A stretch of 64,000 bases of DNA, taken from assembly GCF_000223375.1 (NCBI RefSeq), contig NC_017384.1:1614501-1678500 (forward strand), given 5' to 3'. The notes beneath the pieces were generated by a model. It did not search any database and was not told the origin of the DNA. It worked only from the letters and a program-made list of their open reading frames with translations. Of this stretch, positions 35,606 to 44,870 are shown piece by piece (the first letter of the stretch is position 1; every line of letters starts with the position of its first letter). This stretch comes from Ketogulonicigenium vulgare WSH-001. GTDB taxonomy: Bacteria; Pseudomonadota; Alphaproteobacteria; Rhodobacterales; Rhodobacteraceae. Both the position numbers and the translations under genes were made by a program.

Positions 35606-36628
35606 ATGTCGTTGAAGACCGTTTGCGTTTCGGCAATCGCCATCGCCGCTGTTGCTGGCGCCGCTCAGGCCCGCGACAACATCCAGATCGCCGGCTCGTC
35701 CACCGTTCTGCCCTATGCCTCGATCGTTGCCGAATCGTTCGGCGAGAACTTCCCTGAATTCCCGGTTCCCGTTGTTGAATCGGGTGGCTCGTCGGGCGGC
35801 CTGCAGCGTTTCTGCGCTGGCATCGGCGAAAACCAAACCGATATCGCCAACTCCTCGCGCCCGATCCGCGCTGGCGAAATCGAGACCTGCGCCGCAAACG
35901 GCGTGACCGACATTATCGAGGTCCGCGTCGGCTATGATGGCATCGTGTTTGCCTCGGCGCTGAACGGCCCGGAATTCGCTTTCACCCCCGCTGACTGGTA
36001 CAAGGCGCTGGCCGCTGAAGTCGTCGTCGACGGCGAAATCGTCCCGAACCCCTACACCACTTGGGACCAAGTAAACCCCGCCCTGCCCGCACAGCAGATC
36101 CTGGCCTTCATCCCCGGCACCCGTCACGGCACCCGCGAAGTGTTTGACGAAAAAGTTCTGGTTGCTGGTTGCGAAGAATCGGGCGCGGCTGAAGTGCTGA
36201 GCGCTGCACGCGGCGACGAGGCTGCCTGCGTTGCCCTGCGCACCGACGGCGTCTCGGTCGACATCGACGGCGACTACACCGAAACGCTGGCCCGCATCGC
36301 GGCAAACCCGCAAGCGCTGGGCGTCTTCGGCCTGTCGTTCTACGAAAACAACACCGACACCCTGCGCGTTGCAACCATGTCGGACATCGAGCCGACTGTC
36401 GAAGCGATCGCAACCGGCACCTACCCCGTGTCGCGCCCGCTGTACTTCTACATCAAGAAAGCCCACATCGGCGTCATCCCCGGCCTGAAAGAATACGCTG
36501 AATTCTTCATGTCGGACGACATGGCTGGCCCGGCTGGCCCGCTGGCCCAATACGGTCTGGTGTCCGATCCGGAACTGGCCGAGACCCAGGCCCTGATCGC
36601 CAACGAAACCGTGATGGCTTCGAACTGA
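35606..36628 (+). CDS. pstS: Phosphate-binding periplasmic protein PstS
   Basis: 340 residues, signal peptide cut after AAQA (residue 22). The phosphate site is recognisable in IAGSSTVLPYA, ESGGSSGGLQRFCAG and FIPGTRHGTREVF. Length and motifs are those of the alphaproteobacterial PstS type. AGGAG lies six bases before the ATG. A perfect 10-bp GC hairpin at 36638-36661 follows the stop and probably keeps the pstS message more abundant than the permease genes. Confidence 0.95.
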   Translation: MSLKTVCVSAIAIAAVAGAAQARDNIQIAGSSTVLPYASIVAESFGENFPEFPVPVVESGGSSGGLQRFCAGIGENQTDIANSSRPIRAGEIETCAANGVTDIIEVRVGYDGIVFASALNGPEFAFTPADWYKALAAEVVVDGEIVPNPYTTWDQVNPALPAQQILAFIPGTRHGTREVFDEKVLVAGCEESGAAEVLSAARGDEAACVALRTDGVSVDIDGDYTETLARIAANPQALGVFGLSFYENNTDTLRVATMSDIEPTVEAIATGTYPVSRPLYFYIKKAHIGVIPGLKEYAEFFMSDDMAGPAGPLAQYGLVSDPELAETQALIANETVMASN

Positions 36629-36637
36629 TGATCAAGC

Positions 36638-36661
36638 GGGGGCGGCCAACAGGCCGCCCCC
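36638..36661 (+). promoter_or_regulatory. Intercistronic hairpin between pstS and pstC
   Basis: GGGGGCGGCC pairs with GGCCGCCCCC around an AACA loop. No T-run follows, so it is more likely an mRNA-stabilising or attenuating hairpin than a full terminator. Confidence 0.65.
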
Positions 36662-36685
36662 GGCAACTTTCGCGGCAGGACTCCC

Positions 36686-38065
36686 ATGCCTTTACTTTGG
36701 ACGCTTATCGTCATTCTCGCCATCGCGGCGATTGGTTACTGGCTAGGCCGTAGCCGCGCTATGCAATCCGCTGGACACAGCACCCGCGCGCTGCACTCGC
36801 TTCCCGGATATTACGGCTGGAACGTTGCCATCTGGGCGATGGCTCCGGCTTTTTTGCTGATTTTGGTCTGGCTGGTCATCCAGCCCGCCTATGTGAACCA
36901 TATCGCCCTGCAAGCGTTGGGTGATGCCGCGCAAAACAGCGGCTCTGCCAGCCTGCTGCTGGCCGACGTCCACCGTATGGCCGACCAACTGGCCGCAGGC
37001 AGTGCCATCAGTGCCGAGGGTCCGACCGCCGCAGCCGCGCAACTATCGTTTGCCGCGAATACGGCGGGCCGCATGTGGATGAGCATCGCGGCCATTGCAC
37101 TGGCCCTTGCCGGCACCGCTTATGCCTGGTCGCGCACCAATGCTCAGTTCCGCGCCCGTCCCCGTGTCGAGGCTGCCGTCCGCACCCTGCTGATCGCATC
37201 CGCATCCATCGCGATCCTGACCACCGTCGGCATCGTGGTCGCGCTGATTTTCAATACGATCGCCTTTTTCCAAGCCTATCCTGCGCTGGACTTTTTCTTT
37301 GGCCTGACCTGGAGCCCCTCTGCAGGCGGCGTCAATTCGCGCCTTGGAATTTTGCCGCTGCTGTGGGGCACGCTGTATATCTCGTTCATCGCGCTGCTGG
37401 TTGCGGTGCCGCTGGGCCTGTTTTCGGCGATCTACCTGTCGGAATATGCAAGCCCCCGCATCCGCGCCATCGGCAAGCCGATGCTCGAGGTGCTGGCCGG
37501 TATCCCCAGCATCGTTTACGGCCTGTTCGCCCTGATCGTCGTCGGCCCGCTGCTGATGAGCTGGTTCAGCCCGACCGGTATGCTCGGCCTTGGCTGGATG
37601 CGCGGTGGCACGGCTGTTATCACCGCAGGCGTCGTGATGGGGATCATGATCATCCCCTTTGTCTCGTCGCTGTCCGATGACATCATCAACGCGGTACCGC
37701 AAAGCCTGCGCGATGGCTCGCTGGGCTTGGGTGCCACGCGGTCGGAAACGATCCGTCAGGTTGTGCTGCCCGCCGCGCTGCCCGGTATCGCCGGTGCGAT
37801 CCTGCTGGCCGCCAGCCGTGCCATCGGCGAGACGATGATCGTCGTGATGGGCGCAGGTGCCGCCGGTGTGCTGTCGCTGAACCCGTTCGATGCGATGACA
37901 ACCGTCACCGCAAAGATCGTCAGCCAGCTGACCGGAGATGCGGATTTCTCGTCGCCAGAAGCGCTTGTCGCCTTCTCTCTTGGGATGACGCTGTTTGTCA
38001 TTACGCTGGGGCTGAACGTCCTCGCGATGGCCATCGTGCGCAAATATCGCGAGCAATACGAATGA
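36686..38065 (+). CDS. pstC: Phosphate ABC transporter permease PstC (long form)
   Basis: 459 residues, about 140 more than E. coli PstC. The extra N-terminal part (two or three helices and a periplasmic loop) corresponds to the DUF3708 extension of alphaproteobacterial PstC. The permease core has six helices and the EAA coupling loop (SLRDGSLGLGATRSETIRQV). With PstA it forms the phosphate channel. The end overlaps pstA (ATGA). Confidence 0.94.
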   Translation: MPLLWTLIVILAIAAIGYWLGRSRAMQSAGHSTRALHSLPGYYGWNVAIWAMAPAFLLILVWLVIQPAYVNHIALQALGDAAQNSGSASLLLADVHRMADQLAAGSAISAEGPTAAAAQLSFAANTAGRMWMSIAAIALALAGTAYAWSRTNAQFRARPRVEAAVRTLLIASASIAILTTVGIVVALIFNTIAFFQAYPALDFFFGLTWSPSAGGVNSRLGILPLLWGTLYISFIALLVAVPLGLFSAIYLSEYASPRIRAIGKPMLEVLAGIPSIVYGLFALIVVGPLLMSWFSPTGMLGLGWMRGGTAVITAGVVMGIMIIPFVSSLSDDIINAVPQSLRDGSLGLGATRSETIRQVVLPAALPGIAGAILLAASRAIGETMIVVMGAGAAGVLSLNPFDAMTTVTAKIVSQLTGDADFSSPEALVAFSLGMTLFVITLGLNVLAMAIVRKYREQYE

Positions 38066-39396
38066 CCGATATGAACACAACCCCGAAACAATCGCTGCTT
38101 GCCCCCGATGCGCGCACCAAAAAGCGCAACGCAGCCGAAGCGCGGTTCCGCGCCTATGGGATCGGCGCGCTGCTGATCGCCATGGGCTTTCTGATCGCGC
38201 TGATGTGGTCGATCTTTGGTAATGGCATCGGCGCCTTCACGCAGACATTCGTGAAAATCCAGGTGCCGCTGGAAGAATCGGTGCTGGACCCGAACGGCAA
38301 CCGCGAACCGGCTGATCTGGCACGTGCCACAACGCTGCGCTACGGCTCGCTGCTGCAAGGCGCGATGGCCTCGACCCTAGAGCGCGAGGGGATCACCACC
38401 GATATGGAGCCTGCCGCGCTGGCCCAGATCCTGTCGTCCTCCGCCGCCGCCGAAGTACGTAACCGCGTGCTGGCCGAGCCGAGCCTGATCGGCCAAACCG
38501 TCGAACTGGAGGTTCTCGCCTCCTCGCGCGTCGATGGTTACATGAAAGGCCGTGTGTCACGCGAAAGCCTGGCCCGCGACCGTAATCTGTCGCCCGCCGC
38601 GCTGAACGTCGTGGACCAGATGCGCGATGCCGGCGTGATTGAACGCCGCTTTAACTGGAACTTCATCTTCGGCTCGGATGCATCCGATCAGCGCCCCGAA
38701 CAGGCCGGTATCGGTGTGTCGATGCTGGGTTCGCTTGCGATGATGCTGGTGGTTCTGGCGCTGTCGCTGCCAATCGGCGTCGCCGCCTCGATCTATCTCG
38801 AGGAATTCGCCCCCCAGAACCGCTTTACCGACCTGATCGAGGTGAATATCTCGAACCTTGCAGCGGTGCCGTCCATCGTGTTCGGTATCCTTGGCCTTGC
38901 GGTCTTCATCCAGATCATGCACCTGCCGCAATCCGCGCCGGTGGTGGGGGGCCTTGTGCTCACGCTGATGACGCTGCCGACGATCATCATCTCGACCCGC
39001 GCGGCGCTCAAAGCGGTACCGCCCTCGATCCGCGACGCGGCTTTGGGGATCGGGGCGTCGCGGATGCAGGCGGTGTTCCACCATGTGCTGCCGCTGGCAA
39101 TGCCGGGCATTTTGACCGGCACGATCCTGGGCCTTGCACAGGCCTTGGGGGAAACCGCGCCCTTGCTGCTGATCGGGATGGTGGGGTTCATCGCCTCGAA
39201 CTACCCCGGGAGTGTCGACGCTGCATTCAACGCACCGAACTCGGCCATGCCTGCACAAATCTATGAATGGGCCAAACGCGCTGACCCGGCCTTCTATGAA
39301 CGCGCTTGGGGCGGGATCATCCTGCTGCTGGTGTTCCTCTTGCTGATGAACTTCCTCGCCGTTCTGCTGCGCCGCCGGTTCGAGCGTAAATGGTAA
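38062..39396 (+). CDS. pstA: Phosphate ABC transporter permease PstA (DUF3333 extension)
   Basis: 444 residues. The first ~200 form the DUF3333-type extension: one helix (YGIGALLIAMGFLIALMW) and a soluble part. The core follows with six helices, IEVNISNLAAVPSIVFGILG and the coupling loop SIRDAALGIGASRMQAVFHH. It pairs with PstC. pstB begins 22 bases later. Confidence 0.94.
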   Translation: MTDMNTTPKQSLLAPDARTKKRNAAEARFRAYGIGALLIAMGFLIALMWSIFGNGIGAFTQTFVKIQVPLEESVLDPNGNREPADLARATTLRYGSLLQGAMASTLEREGITTDMEPAALAQILSSSAAAEVRNRVLAEPSLIGQTVELEVLASSRVDGYMKGRVSRESLARDRNLSPAALNVVDQMRDAGVIERRFNWNFIFGSDASDQRPEQAGIGVSMLGSLAMMLVVLALSLPIGVAASIYLEEFAPQNRFTDLIEVNISNLAAVPSIVFGILGLAVFIQIMHLPQSAPVVGGLVLTLMTLPTIIISTRAALKAVPPSIRDAALGIGASRMQAVFHHVLPLAMPGILTGTILGLAQALGETAPLLLIGMVGFIASNYPGSVDAAFNAPNSAMPAQIYEWAKRADPAFYERAWGGIILLLVFLLLMNFLAVLLRRRFERKW

Positions 39397-39418
39397 GCCT
39401 GCTTAAAGGTCATAAAAA

Positions 39419-40180
39419 ATGAACAACCCCAAGATCATGGCCCGCAATGTGCAGGTCTATTACGGCGACACCCACGCCATCAAAGACGTGAATGTCGACA
39501 TCGACGACCGCACGGTCACCGCCTTTATCGGCCCGTCGGGCTGCGGGAAATCGACCTTCCTGCGCACGCTGAACCGGATGAACGACACGATCGCAAGCGC
39601 GCGTGTCGAGGGCGAGATCCTGCTGGACGCCGAGAACATCTACGACCCAAAGGTCGATCCGGTGCAATTGCGCGCCAAAGTGGGCATGGTGTTCCAAAAG
39701 CCGAACCCCTTCCCCAAATCGATCTATGACAACGTGGCCTACGGCCCGCGCATTCACGGTCTGGCCAAGAACAAGGCCGATCTGGACGACATCGTCGAGC
39801 GCGCCCTGCGGCGCGGCGCGATCTGGAACGAAGTGAAAGACCGCCTGCATTCGCCCGGTACCGGCCTGTCCGGCGGCCAGCAACAGCGTTTGTGTATCGC
39901 CCGCGCTGTCGCAACCGAACCCGAAGTGCTGCTGATGGACGAGCCCTGCTCGGCGCTTGACCCGATTGCAACCGCTCAGGTCGAGGAGCTGATCGACGAG
40001 CTGCGCGCCACCTATTCGGTGGTGATCGTGACCCACTCGATGCAGCAGGCCGCGCGCGTCAGCCAAAAGACCGCCTTCTTCCACCTCGGCAATCTGGTGG
40101 AATTCGACGACACCACCAAAATCTTCACCAACCCCGAAGACCCCCGCACCGAGAGTTACATCTCGGGCCGTATCGGCTAA
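39419..40180 (+). CDS. pstB: Phosphate ABC transporter ATPase PstB
   Basis: 253 residues. The Walker A is GPSGCGKST (about residues 39-47), the Q-loop is [11 protein letters not shown], the signature is LSGGQQQR and the Walker B is [13 protein letters not shown], all typical of PstB. It powers high-affinity phosphate uptake and takes part with PhoU in signalling. phoU follows after 12 bases. Confidence 0.96.
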   Translation: MNNPKIMARNVQVYYGDTHAIKDVNVDIDDRTVTAFIGPSGCGKSTFLRTLNRMNDTIASARVEGEILLDAENIYDPKVDPVQLRAKVGMVFQKPNPFPKSIYDNVAYGPRIHGLAKNKADLDDIVERALRRGAIWNEVKDRLHSPGTGLSGGQQQRLCIARAVATEPEVLLMDEPCSALDPIATAQVEELIDELRATYSVVIVTHSMQQAARVSQKTAFFHLGNLVEFDDTTKIFTNPEDPRTESYISGRIG

Positions 40181-40192
40181 GGAGAGCGTGAT

Positions 40193-40903
40193 ATGAGCGA
40201 ACAGCACATTGTCTCGGCCTATGACCGCGACCTCGAGACGATCCAAGCCCTGATCTTTAAGATGAGCGGTCTGGTCGAGGACGCCATCGGCCGCAGTATC
40301 GAAGCCCTTTCGACCCGCGATGTCGAACTGGCCGAACAGATCCGCGCCGCCGACAAGCAAATCGACGCGCTGGAAGAAAAGATCAATGACGAGGCCGCCC
40401 GCACCATCGCGCTGCGCGCACCGGTGTCGAAAGATCTGCGCATCATCCTGTCGGTGCTGCGGATTTCGTCCAGCCTCGAGCGGATCGGCGATTACGCCAA
40501 GAATATCGCCAAACGCGTGACGGTGCTGGCAGAACAGCGCGCCATCACCGAATCGGACGCCACGCTGCGCCGCATGGCCCGCGAGGTCGAGCGGATGCTG
40601 AAAGACACGCTGGACGCCTTTGTGCAGCGCGACGCTACGCTGGCGCAGGAAATCATCGGGCGCGATACTGAAATCGACCAGATGTATAATGCGCTGTTCC
40701 GCGAATTCTTCACGCATATGCTGGAAGATCCGCGCAACATCACCGCCTGTATGCATCTGCACTTTGTGGCCAAGAACCTGGAACGGATGGGCGACATCGT
40801 CACCAATATCGCCGAGCAGGTCATCTATGTGACCACCGGCAACCGTCCCGAAGAGCCGCGCACCAAAGAAGATGAAACCCCCTTCATCGGTAAGGTAGAC
40901 TAA
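40193..40903 (+). CDS. phoU: Phosphate signalling protein PhoU
   Basis: 236 residues in two repeated three-helix bundles, each with the metal-binding E-x-x-x-D type motif (EEKINDEAARTI; DTEIDQMYNALF). PhoU keeps the Pho regulon off when phosphate is plentiful by linking PstSCAB to the sensor kinase. It has GGAGAG before its ATG and is followed three bases later by phoB. Confidence 0.95.
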   Translation: MSEQHIVSAYDRDLETIQALIFKMSGLVEDAIGRSIEALSTRDVELAEQIRAADKQIDALEEKINDEAARTIALRAPVSKDLRIILSVLRISSSLERIGDYAKNIAKRVTVLAEQRAITESDATLRRMAREVERMLKDTLDAFVQRDATLAQEIIGRDTEIDQMYNALFREFFTHMLEDPRNITACMHLHFVAKNLERMGDIVTNIAEQVIYVTTGNRPEEPRTKEDETPFIGKVD

Positions 40904-40906
40904 GCA

Positions 40907-41596
40907 ATGGCAAGCCAACTGCCCCATATTCTTGTCATCGAAGATGAACCCGCCCAGCGCGAAGTTCTGGCCTATAACTTCGAAGCCGAGGGTTACCGGG
41001 TATCAACAGCGCCGAACGGTGATTCGGCGCTGTTGCAACTGGCCGAAGAGCCGCCAGATCTGATCGTCTTGGATTGGATGCTGCCCGGCGTTTCGGGGAT
41101 CGAGATCTGCCGCCAGATCAAAGCGCGGGCTGAAACCCGTGCGATCCCGGTGATCATGTTATCGGCCCGTTCCGAAGAGGGCGACAAGGTGCGCGGTTTG
41201 GAAACCGGCGCCGATGATTATGTGACCAAGCCCTATTCCATCACGGAACTGCTGGCGCGCGCCCGCGCCCAGCTGCGCCGCACCCGCCCCGCCACCATCG
41301 GCGGCGTGCTGCGGTTCGAGGATATCACCCTTGACGGCGAGACCCACCGCGTCACCCGCGACGGCAACGAGCTGCGCCTGGGCCCGACCGAGTTTCGCCT
41401 GCTGACCACGCTGATGGAGCGTCCCGGCCGCGTCTGGTCGCGCGAGCAGCTGCTGGATCGCGTCTGGGGCCGCGATATCTACGTGGATAGCCGCACCGTC
41501 GATGTCCATGTCGGACGTCTACGCAAGGCCTTGATGATCCACGGCGGCACCGACCCTCTGCGCACGGTGCGCGGGGCCGGATATGCGCTGGGTTGA
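40907..41596 (+). CDS. phoB: Response regulator PhoB
   Basis: 229 residues. The receiver domain has the phospho-acceptor Asp in LIVLDWMLPG and the conserved Lys in DYVTKPYS. The C-terminal winged helix (LGPTEFRLLTTLMERPGRVW and DSRTVDVHVGRLRKAL) is the OmpR/PhoB type and would bind the PHO box ahead of pstS. Its kinase gene phoR is not in this operon, whereas in many relatives it lies beside pst. Confidence 0.95.
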   Translation: MASQLPHILVIEDEPAQREVLAYNFEAEGYRVSTAPNGDSALLQLAEEPPDLIVLDWMLPGVSGIEICRQIKARAETRAIPVIMLSARSEEGDKVRGLETGADDYVTKPYSITELLARARAQLRRTRPATIGGVLRFEDITLDGETHRVTRDGNELRLGPTEFRLLTTLMERPGRVWSREQLLDRVWGRDIYVDSRTVDVHVGRLRKALMIHGGTDPLRTVRGAGYALG

Positions 41597-41691
41597 CCTT
41601 TGACAGTTGACGTTTGGTCGTCGCAAGGGGAGCGATTTTTCCCCTTGCGCGCCAAGGTCGAAACCCATAATTAGCCCATACCAACACGGAA

Positions 41692-41766
41692 GCGGGCGTA
41701 GCTCAGGGGTAGAGCATAACCTTGCCAAGGTTAGGGTCGGGCGTTCGAATCGCCTCGCCCGCTCCA
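41692..41766 (+). tRNA. tRNA-Gly(GCC)
   Basis: A complete cloverleaf: acceptor GCGGGCG pairs with CGCCCGC, D-arm GCTC-AGGGGTA-GAGC, anticodon loop TTGCCAA with anticodon GCC at 41724-41726, T-arm GGGCG-TTCGAAT-CGCCT. The encoded CCA end is at 41764-41766. The gene is followed by a terminator. Confidence 0.96.
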
Positions 41767-41776
41767 TATTAAACAC

Positions 41777-41812
41777 AAAGGCCCGGCCGTCAGGCACGGG
41801 CCTTTTGTTTTG
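41777..41812 (+). terminator. Intrinsic terminator after tRNA-Gly
   Basis: AAAGGCCCG (41777-41785) pairs with CGGGCCTTT (41797-41805), and the run TTTTGTTTTG follows. Confidence 0.85.
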
Positions 41813-41923
41813 CCTAGAGCCTGCGACATATGCGTCAAGTTTAGGCGACAGACGCACCAAGCCTTGCCCCTGCCGTCTTGTGTGACAAGTTAGGGGCAGA
41901 CGCCTGATCCCGAAAGCCTGAAG

Positions 41924-43156
41924 ATGACTGACGATCCCGCAGGACAGCCGCCGCGCGCGCCTGCCGAAAACCCGATTTTGGTTGTGGGGCTGACCACCGC
42001 TATTCAGGCAATGACATCCTATGGTTTGCTGTCACTGCCGGTGGCCAGCGTGTTCTATGCCGCCGATTTTGGCCTGCCCGCATGGATCGTCGGGGTGCAG
42101 ATCTCGGGCATTTATTGCGTTGCGCTTTTCAGCTCGCTGATCGCGTCGAATATGGTGCGGCGACTGGGCGGCGGGCGTACATCACAGATCGCGCTGCTGG
42201 CGATGGCACTGGGCGTGGCCTGTATCGCATCGGGTCTGGGCGCGCTGCTGCTGCCCGGACTGGTGCTGATGGGACTGTCCTATGGGCTGCCGAACCCCGC
42301 CGCCAGCCATCTGCTGCGCCGCTTTACGCCCCCTGCAAGGCGCAACCTGCTGTTTTCCATTAAACAAGCGGGCGTGCCGATCGGCGGCGCGATGGGCGGC
42401 ATCGTCACCGCATGGATTGCGCATCACGTCAATTGGCAGGCGGCGCTGTGCCTGCCTGCGCTCCTCAGTCTGACGCTGGGCGTGGTTTTGCAACTGGTGC
42501 ACAAAGGCTGGGACGATGACCGCCAACGCGACCAGCGCGTGCTGCAAGCGCCGCTACGCGATCTGATCCGAGTCTTTGGCTTTCCGCGTTTCAAGGCGAT
42601 CTTTGCCTCGGGCATGTTGCTGGCGGCGGCACAGCTTTGCGTGTCGACCTTTATCGTCCTGCTGCTGGTGGTGGATCTGCAGATCGACCCGATCACCGCC
42701 GGCGCAGGCCTGTCACTGCTGCAAATCGCCGGCATCTTGGGGCGGATCAGCACCGGCGCGCTGGCGGACTTTTTCCGCAGCGGTCTGCGCGTGCTGATCT
42801 GGCTGGCCTTGGCACTGGCCGCGACCACGCTTGTTCTGGTGCTGACGCCTGCCCCTTCGGCGCTGCTGCTTACCGCGCTGCTGATCGTGATCGGCCTGCT
42901 GTCCAGCGGCTGGTCCGGCGTCCTGATTGCCGAGGCCGACCGCTGCGCCCCGCCCGCCTATGCCAGCGCTGCAACCGCTGCGCTGATGTGCGGAACCTTC
43001 TTTGGCGTCATGATATCGACCACCGCCTTTGCCGGGATCGTGCAATTATTCGGCACTTATCGCACGCCATTCGCCATGATCGCGATGGGCTGTATTGTGG
43101 CGGCGGGCCTGCTGCGCATCGCCTATCGTGCTGATATAAATGATAAAGAGGTCTAA
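41924..43156 (+). CDS. MFS transporter, 12 membrane helices
   Basis: 410 residues with twelve hydrophobic segments and a central cytoplasmic loop (HKGWDDDRQRDQRVLQAPLR). Between helices 2 and 3 the MFS loop reads MVRRLGGGRTSQ, and the FSIKQAGVPIGGAMGG segment in helix 5 is typical of the CynX/NimT-like branch. The substrate cannot be predicted. It stands alone between the tRNA-Gly terminator and the zinc-ribbon gene. Confidence 0.85.
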   Translation: MTDDPAGQPPRAPAENPILVVGLTTAIQAMTSYGLLSLPVASVFYAADFGLPAWIVGVQISGIYCVALFSSLIASNMVRRLGGGRTSQIALLAMALGVACIASGLGALLLPGLVLMGLSYGLPNPAASHLLRRFTPPARRNLLFSIKQAGVPIGGAMGGIVTAWIAHHVNWQAALCLPALLSLTLGVVLQLVHKGWDDDRQRDQRVLQAPLRDLIRVFGFPRFKAIFASGMLLAAAQLCVSTFIVLLLVVDLQIDPITAGAGLSLLQIAGILGRISTGALADFFRSGLRVLIWLALALAATTLVLVLTPAPSALLLTALLIVIGLLSSGWSGVLIAEADRCAPPAYASAATAALMCGTFFGVMISTTAFAGIVQLFGTYRTPFAMIAMGCIVAAGLLRIAYRADINDKEV

Positions 43157-43296
43157 CCCTGACATATATGTCAGTCAGATCGGCGGCTATTTGCCGATCA
43201 GGTGATAGGTTTAACGGCCGCGCAGACCCGCGTGCCTTGATGCGCCCCCTTTGCACCCCCACTTGCAATGTGAATGCGCCAATCGAGGAGACGCAA

Positions 43297-43620
43297 GTGA
43301 AGTGCCCGGTAGATAACGAGACCCTGGTGATGACATCCCGCAACGGGGTCGAGATCGACTATTGCCCGACCTGTCGCGGCGTTTGGCTGGATCGCGGCGA
43401 GTTGGACAAGATTGTCGAGCGTTCCGAGCAGGTCGTTGCGGCCGCGCCTGCGCCCGCAGCGGCCCCCCAGCCCGATCGTCACCGCGATGATGACCGTGGC
43501 GGCCGCTATCGCGATGACCGTGGGCGCGGGGATCGCTATGACGACGATGACGACGACCGCCGCGACGGACGGCGTGGACGGCGCCGTGAAAGCTTCCTTG
43601 GCGATCTTTTCGATTTCTAA
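43297..43620 (+). CDS. TFIIB-type zinc-ribbon protein with Asp/Arg-rich tail
   Basis: 107 residues from GTG 43297, with GAGGAG seven bases upstream. The first 45 residues carry MKCPVDNETLVM and YCPTCRGVWLDRGELDKI, the zf-TFIIB pattern with CP-x and CPTC ligands. The next ~50 residues are almost only Asp, Arg, Gly and Tyr, with repeated RDDRG and a DDDDDD run, and the end is SFLGDLFDF. The tail looks disordered and possibly RNA-binding or condensate-prone. Function unknown. A terminator follows at 43628. Confidence 0.83.
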   Translation: MKCPVDNETLVMTSRNGVEIDYCPTCRGVWLDRGELDKIVERSEQVVAAAPAPAAAPQPDRHRDDDRGGRYRDDRGRGDRYDDDDDDRRDGRRGRRRESFLGDLFDF

Positions 43621-43627
43621 ACATGAC

Positions 43628-43658
43628 CCCCGGGCCGCATACGCCGCCCGGGGTTTTT
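43628..43658 (+). terminator. Intrinsic terminator after the zinc-ribbon gene
   Basis: CCCCGGGC (43628-43635) pairs with GCCCGGGG (43646-43653), followed by TTTTT. Confidence 0.85.
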
Positions 43659-43660
43659 CT

Positions 43661-44260
43661 TTAAGACGTGCGCGCGTCCCAATAGGCGCGTGCCGCCGCC
43701 AGACAATCGCGAAACGCCTGAAGGTCACCTAAAAGATCAGCGTCGGCCGCGACAGCACCCACGACAAAGGCGCCGCCGCTTTCCTCGGCTGCTGTATCCA
43801 ACATCAGGTTGTCGACCATGTCGTGGTTCTCGATCATCAGCCCATCGGCCCCGCGCGCCACGCCGTCGATCACCTCGGGCTGGGCGCCCGCGTAATAATC
43901 GGCACTCAGGCGCGTGAAATAGTCGCGATCCGTGTTCGTATAGGCAAACACAGGTTTACCCTGTGCACGCATATAGCCCACCTCGAACGCGGTACCGACA
44001 TCAGCCGATATCCCGCGAAACGGGGTCAGATTTGCGATGATAAAATCCGCCTCGTCCATCTTGCGCTCGTTCGCAAGGCCGATGCTGATGCCGAACTGTC
44101 GCGCGGTTTTCCCGACAGGGTCCAGATCATCCTCAGCCAGGGTCGAGGGATCGAAACCGTATTCCAGCGCGATCTCGCCCTTTTTGCGCATGACCTCGGA
44201 GGCATTGCGAAAGAAGACATCCGGGCCCGCAATATAGACCTTTTTACGGATGTGGCTCAC
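43661..44260 (-). CDS. Nucleoside 2-deoxyribosyltransferase
   Basis: 199 residues from GTG 44260, which overlaps the upstream stop (GTGA). The fold markers of the family are present: VYIAGPDVFF at the N-terminus, IIANLTPFRG, and the catalytic SADVGTAFEVGYM block with the nucleophilic Glu. The enzyme swaps the base on a deoxyribonucleoside or hydrolyses it. It is the last gene of a six-gene operon with an ABC importer, so the imported compound is probably a base, nucleoside or precursor. Its actual substrate is unknown. Confidence 0.85.
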   Translation of the reverse strand: MSHIRKKVYIAGPDVFFRNASEVMRKKGEIALEYGFDPSTLAEDDLDPVGKTARQFGISIGLANERKMDEADFIIANLTPFRGISADVGTAFEVGYMRAQGKPVFAYTNTDRDYFTRLSADYYAGAQPEVIDGVARGADGLMIENHDMVDNLMLDTAAEESGGAFVVGAVAADADLLGDLQAFRDCLAAARAYWDARTS

Positions 44261-44841
44261 GTCAGCTTGCCTTCGTCCAGCGCCTTGATGATCCAGTTTT
44301 TCCAAGTCTGATCCTTGCCTTCCATCTCGGGGATCACAACGGACGCTTCCTCCATGAAAAACCGGTAATCGCGGCCCATTTCTTGGCCCCGACCGGTGTG
44401 CATATCCAGCGCGATATCCAGGATCTCGGGCATACGCTCGCCCAGCTCAACCGAGCGGCGCGCCCAGTTCACCAGATCATCCGATGTGCGTTCCTTGACC
44501 GAGCCTGCGATCATGCGGATGGCATGGGCGGCGAACAGGAAGCGGTCGCCAGCCGGGCGCGGATAGCGCATATGCTGCTGATACAGCGTCTCGATAATCG
44601 AGGGCAGGCCGGGATTGCCCAGCCCCACATCCTCGACCGCGATCACGCACAGGCGCGACCACAGCATTTCTTCCATTTCGGGGCTGGTCAGGAACATTTC
44701 CCAGCCCAGCAGGATTGCATTTTCCAGCAAGCCGCGACGCAGGCTTTTTTGGATACACGAGATAACCTCATCCGCGGCAAAGCCGTGCTGGGTCGTCGTG
44801 CGTTGCCACGGATCGGGCGGTTGCTGCACCTTGATTGCCAT
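44257..44841 (-). CDS. Free-standing protein resembling the RarA/MgsA C-terminal domain
   Basis: 194 residues, all helical in appearance. The stretch VISCIQKSLRRGLLENAILLGWEMF followed by LWSRLCVIAVEDVGLGNP recalls the C-terminal domain of RarA/MgsA AAA+ proteins (compare the clamp-loader-like IFASEDIGLADP), but no ATPase domain is encoded here. It overlaps the deoxyribosyltransferase start (GTGA) and follows the permease gene by 29 bases. I cannot assign a function; the coupling suggests it works with the transferase. Confidence 0.65.
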   Translation of the reverse strand: MAIKVQQPPDPWQRTTTQHGFAADEVISCIQKSLRRGLLENAILLGWEMFLTSPEMEEMLWSRLCVIAVEDVGLGNPGLPSIIETLYQQHMRYPRPAGDRFLFAAHAIRMIAGSVKERTSDDLVNWARRSVELGERMPEILDIALDMHTGRGQEMGRDYRFFMEEASVVIPEMEGKDQTWKNWIIKALDEGKLT

Positions 44842-44870
44842 AATAGTCTCCTTCGGGGTTGGTGCGGCGC

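Noticed and set aside
39410..40927. 505-codon open frame on the minus strand
   Set aside because: Covers pstB and phoU in reverse; both forward genes are certain.
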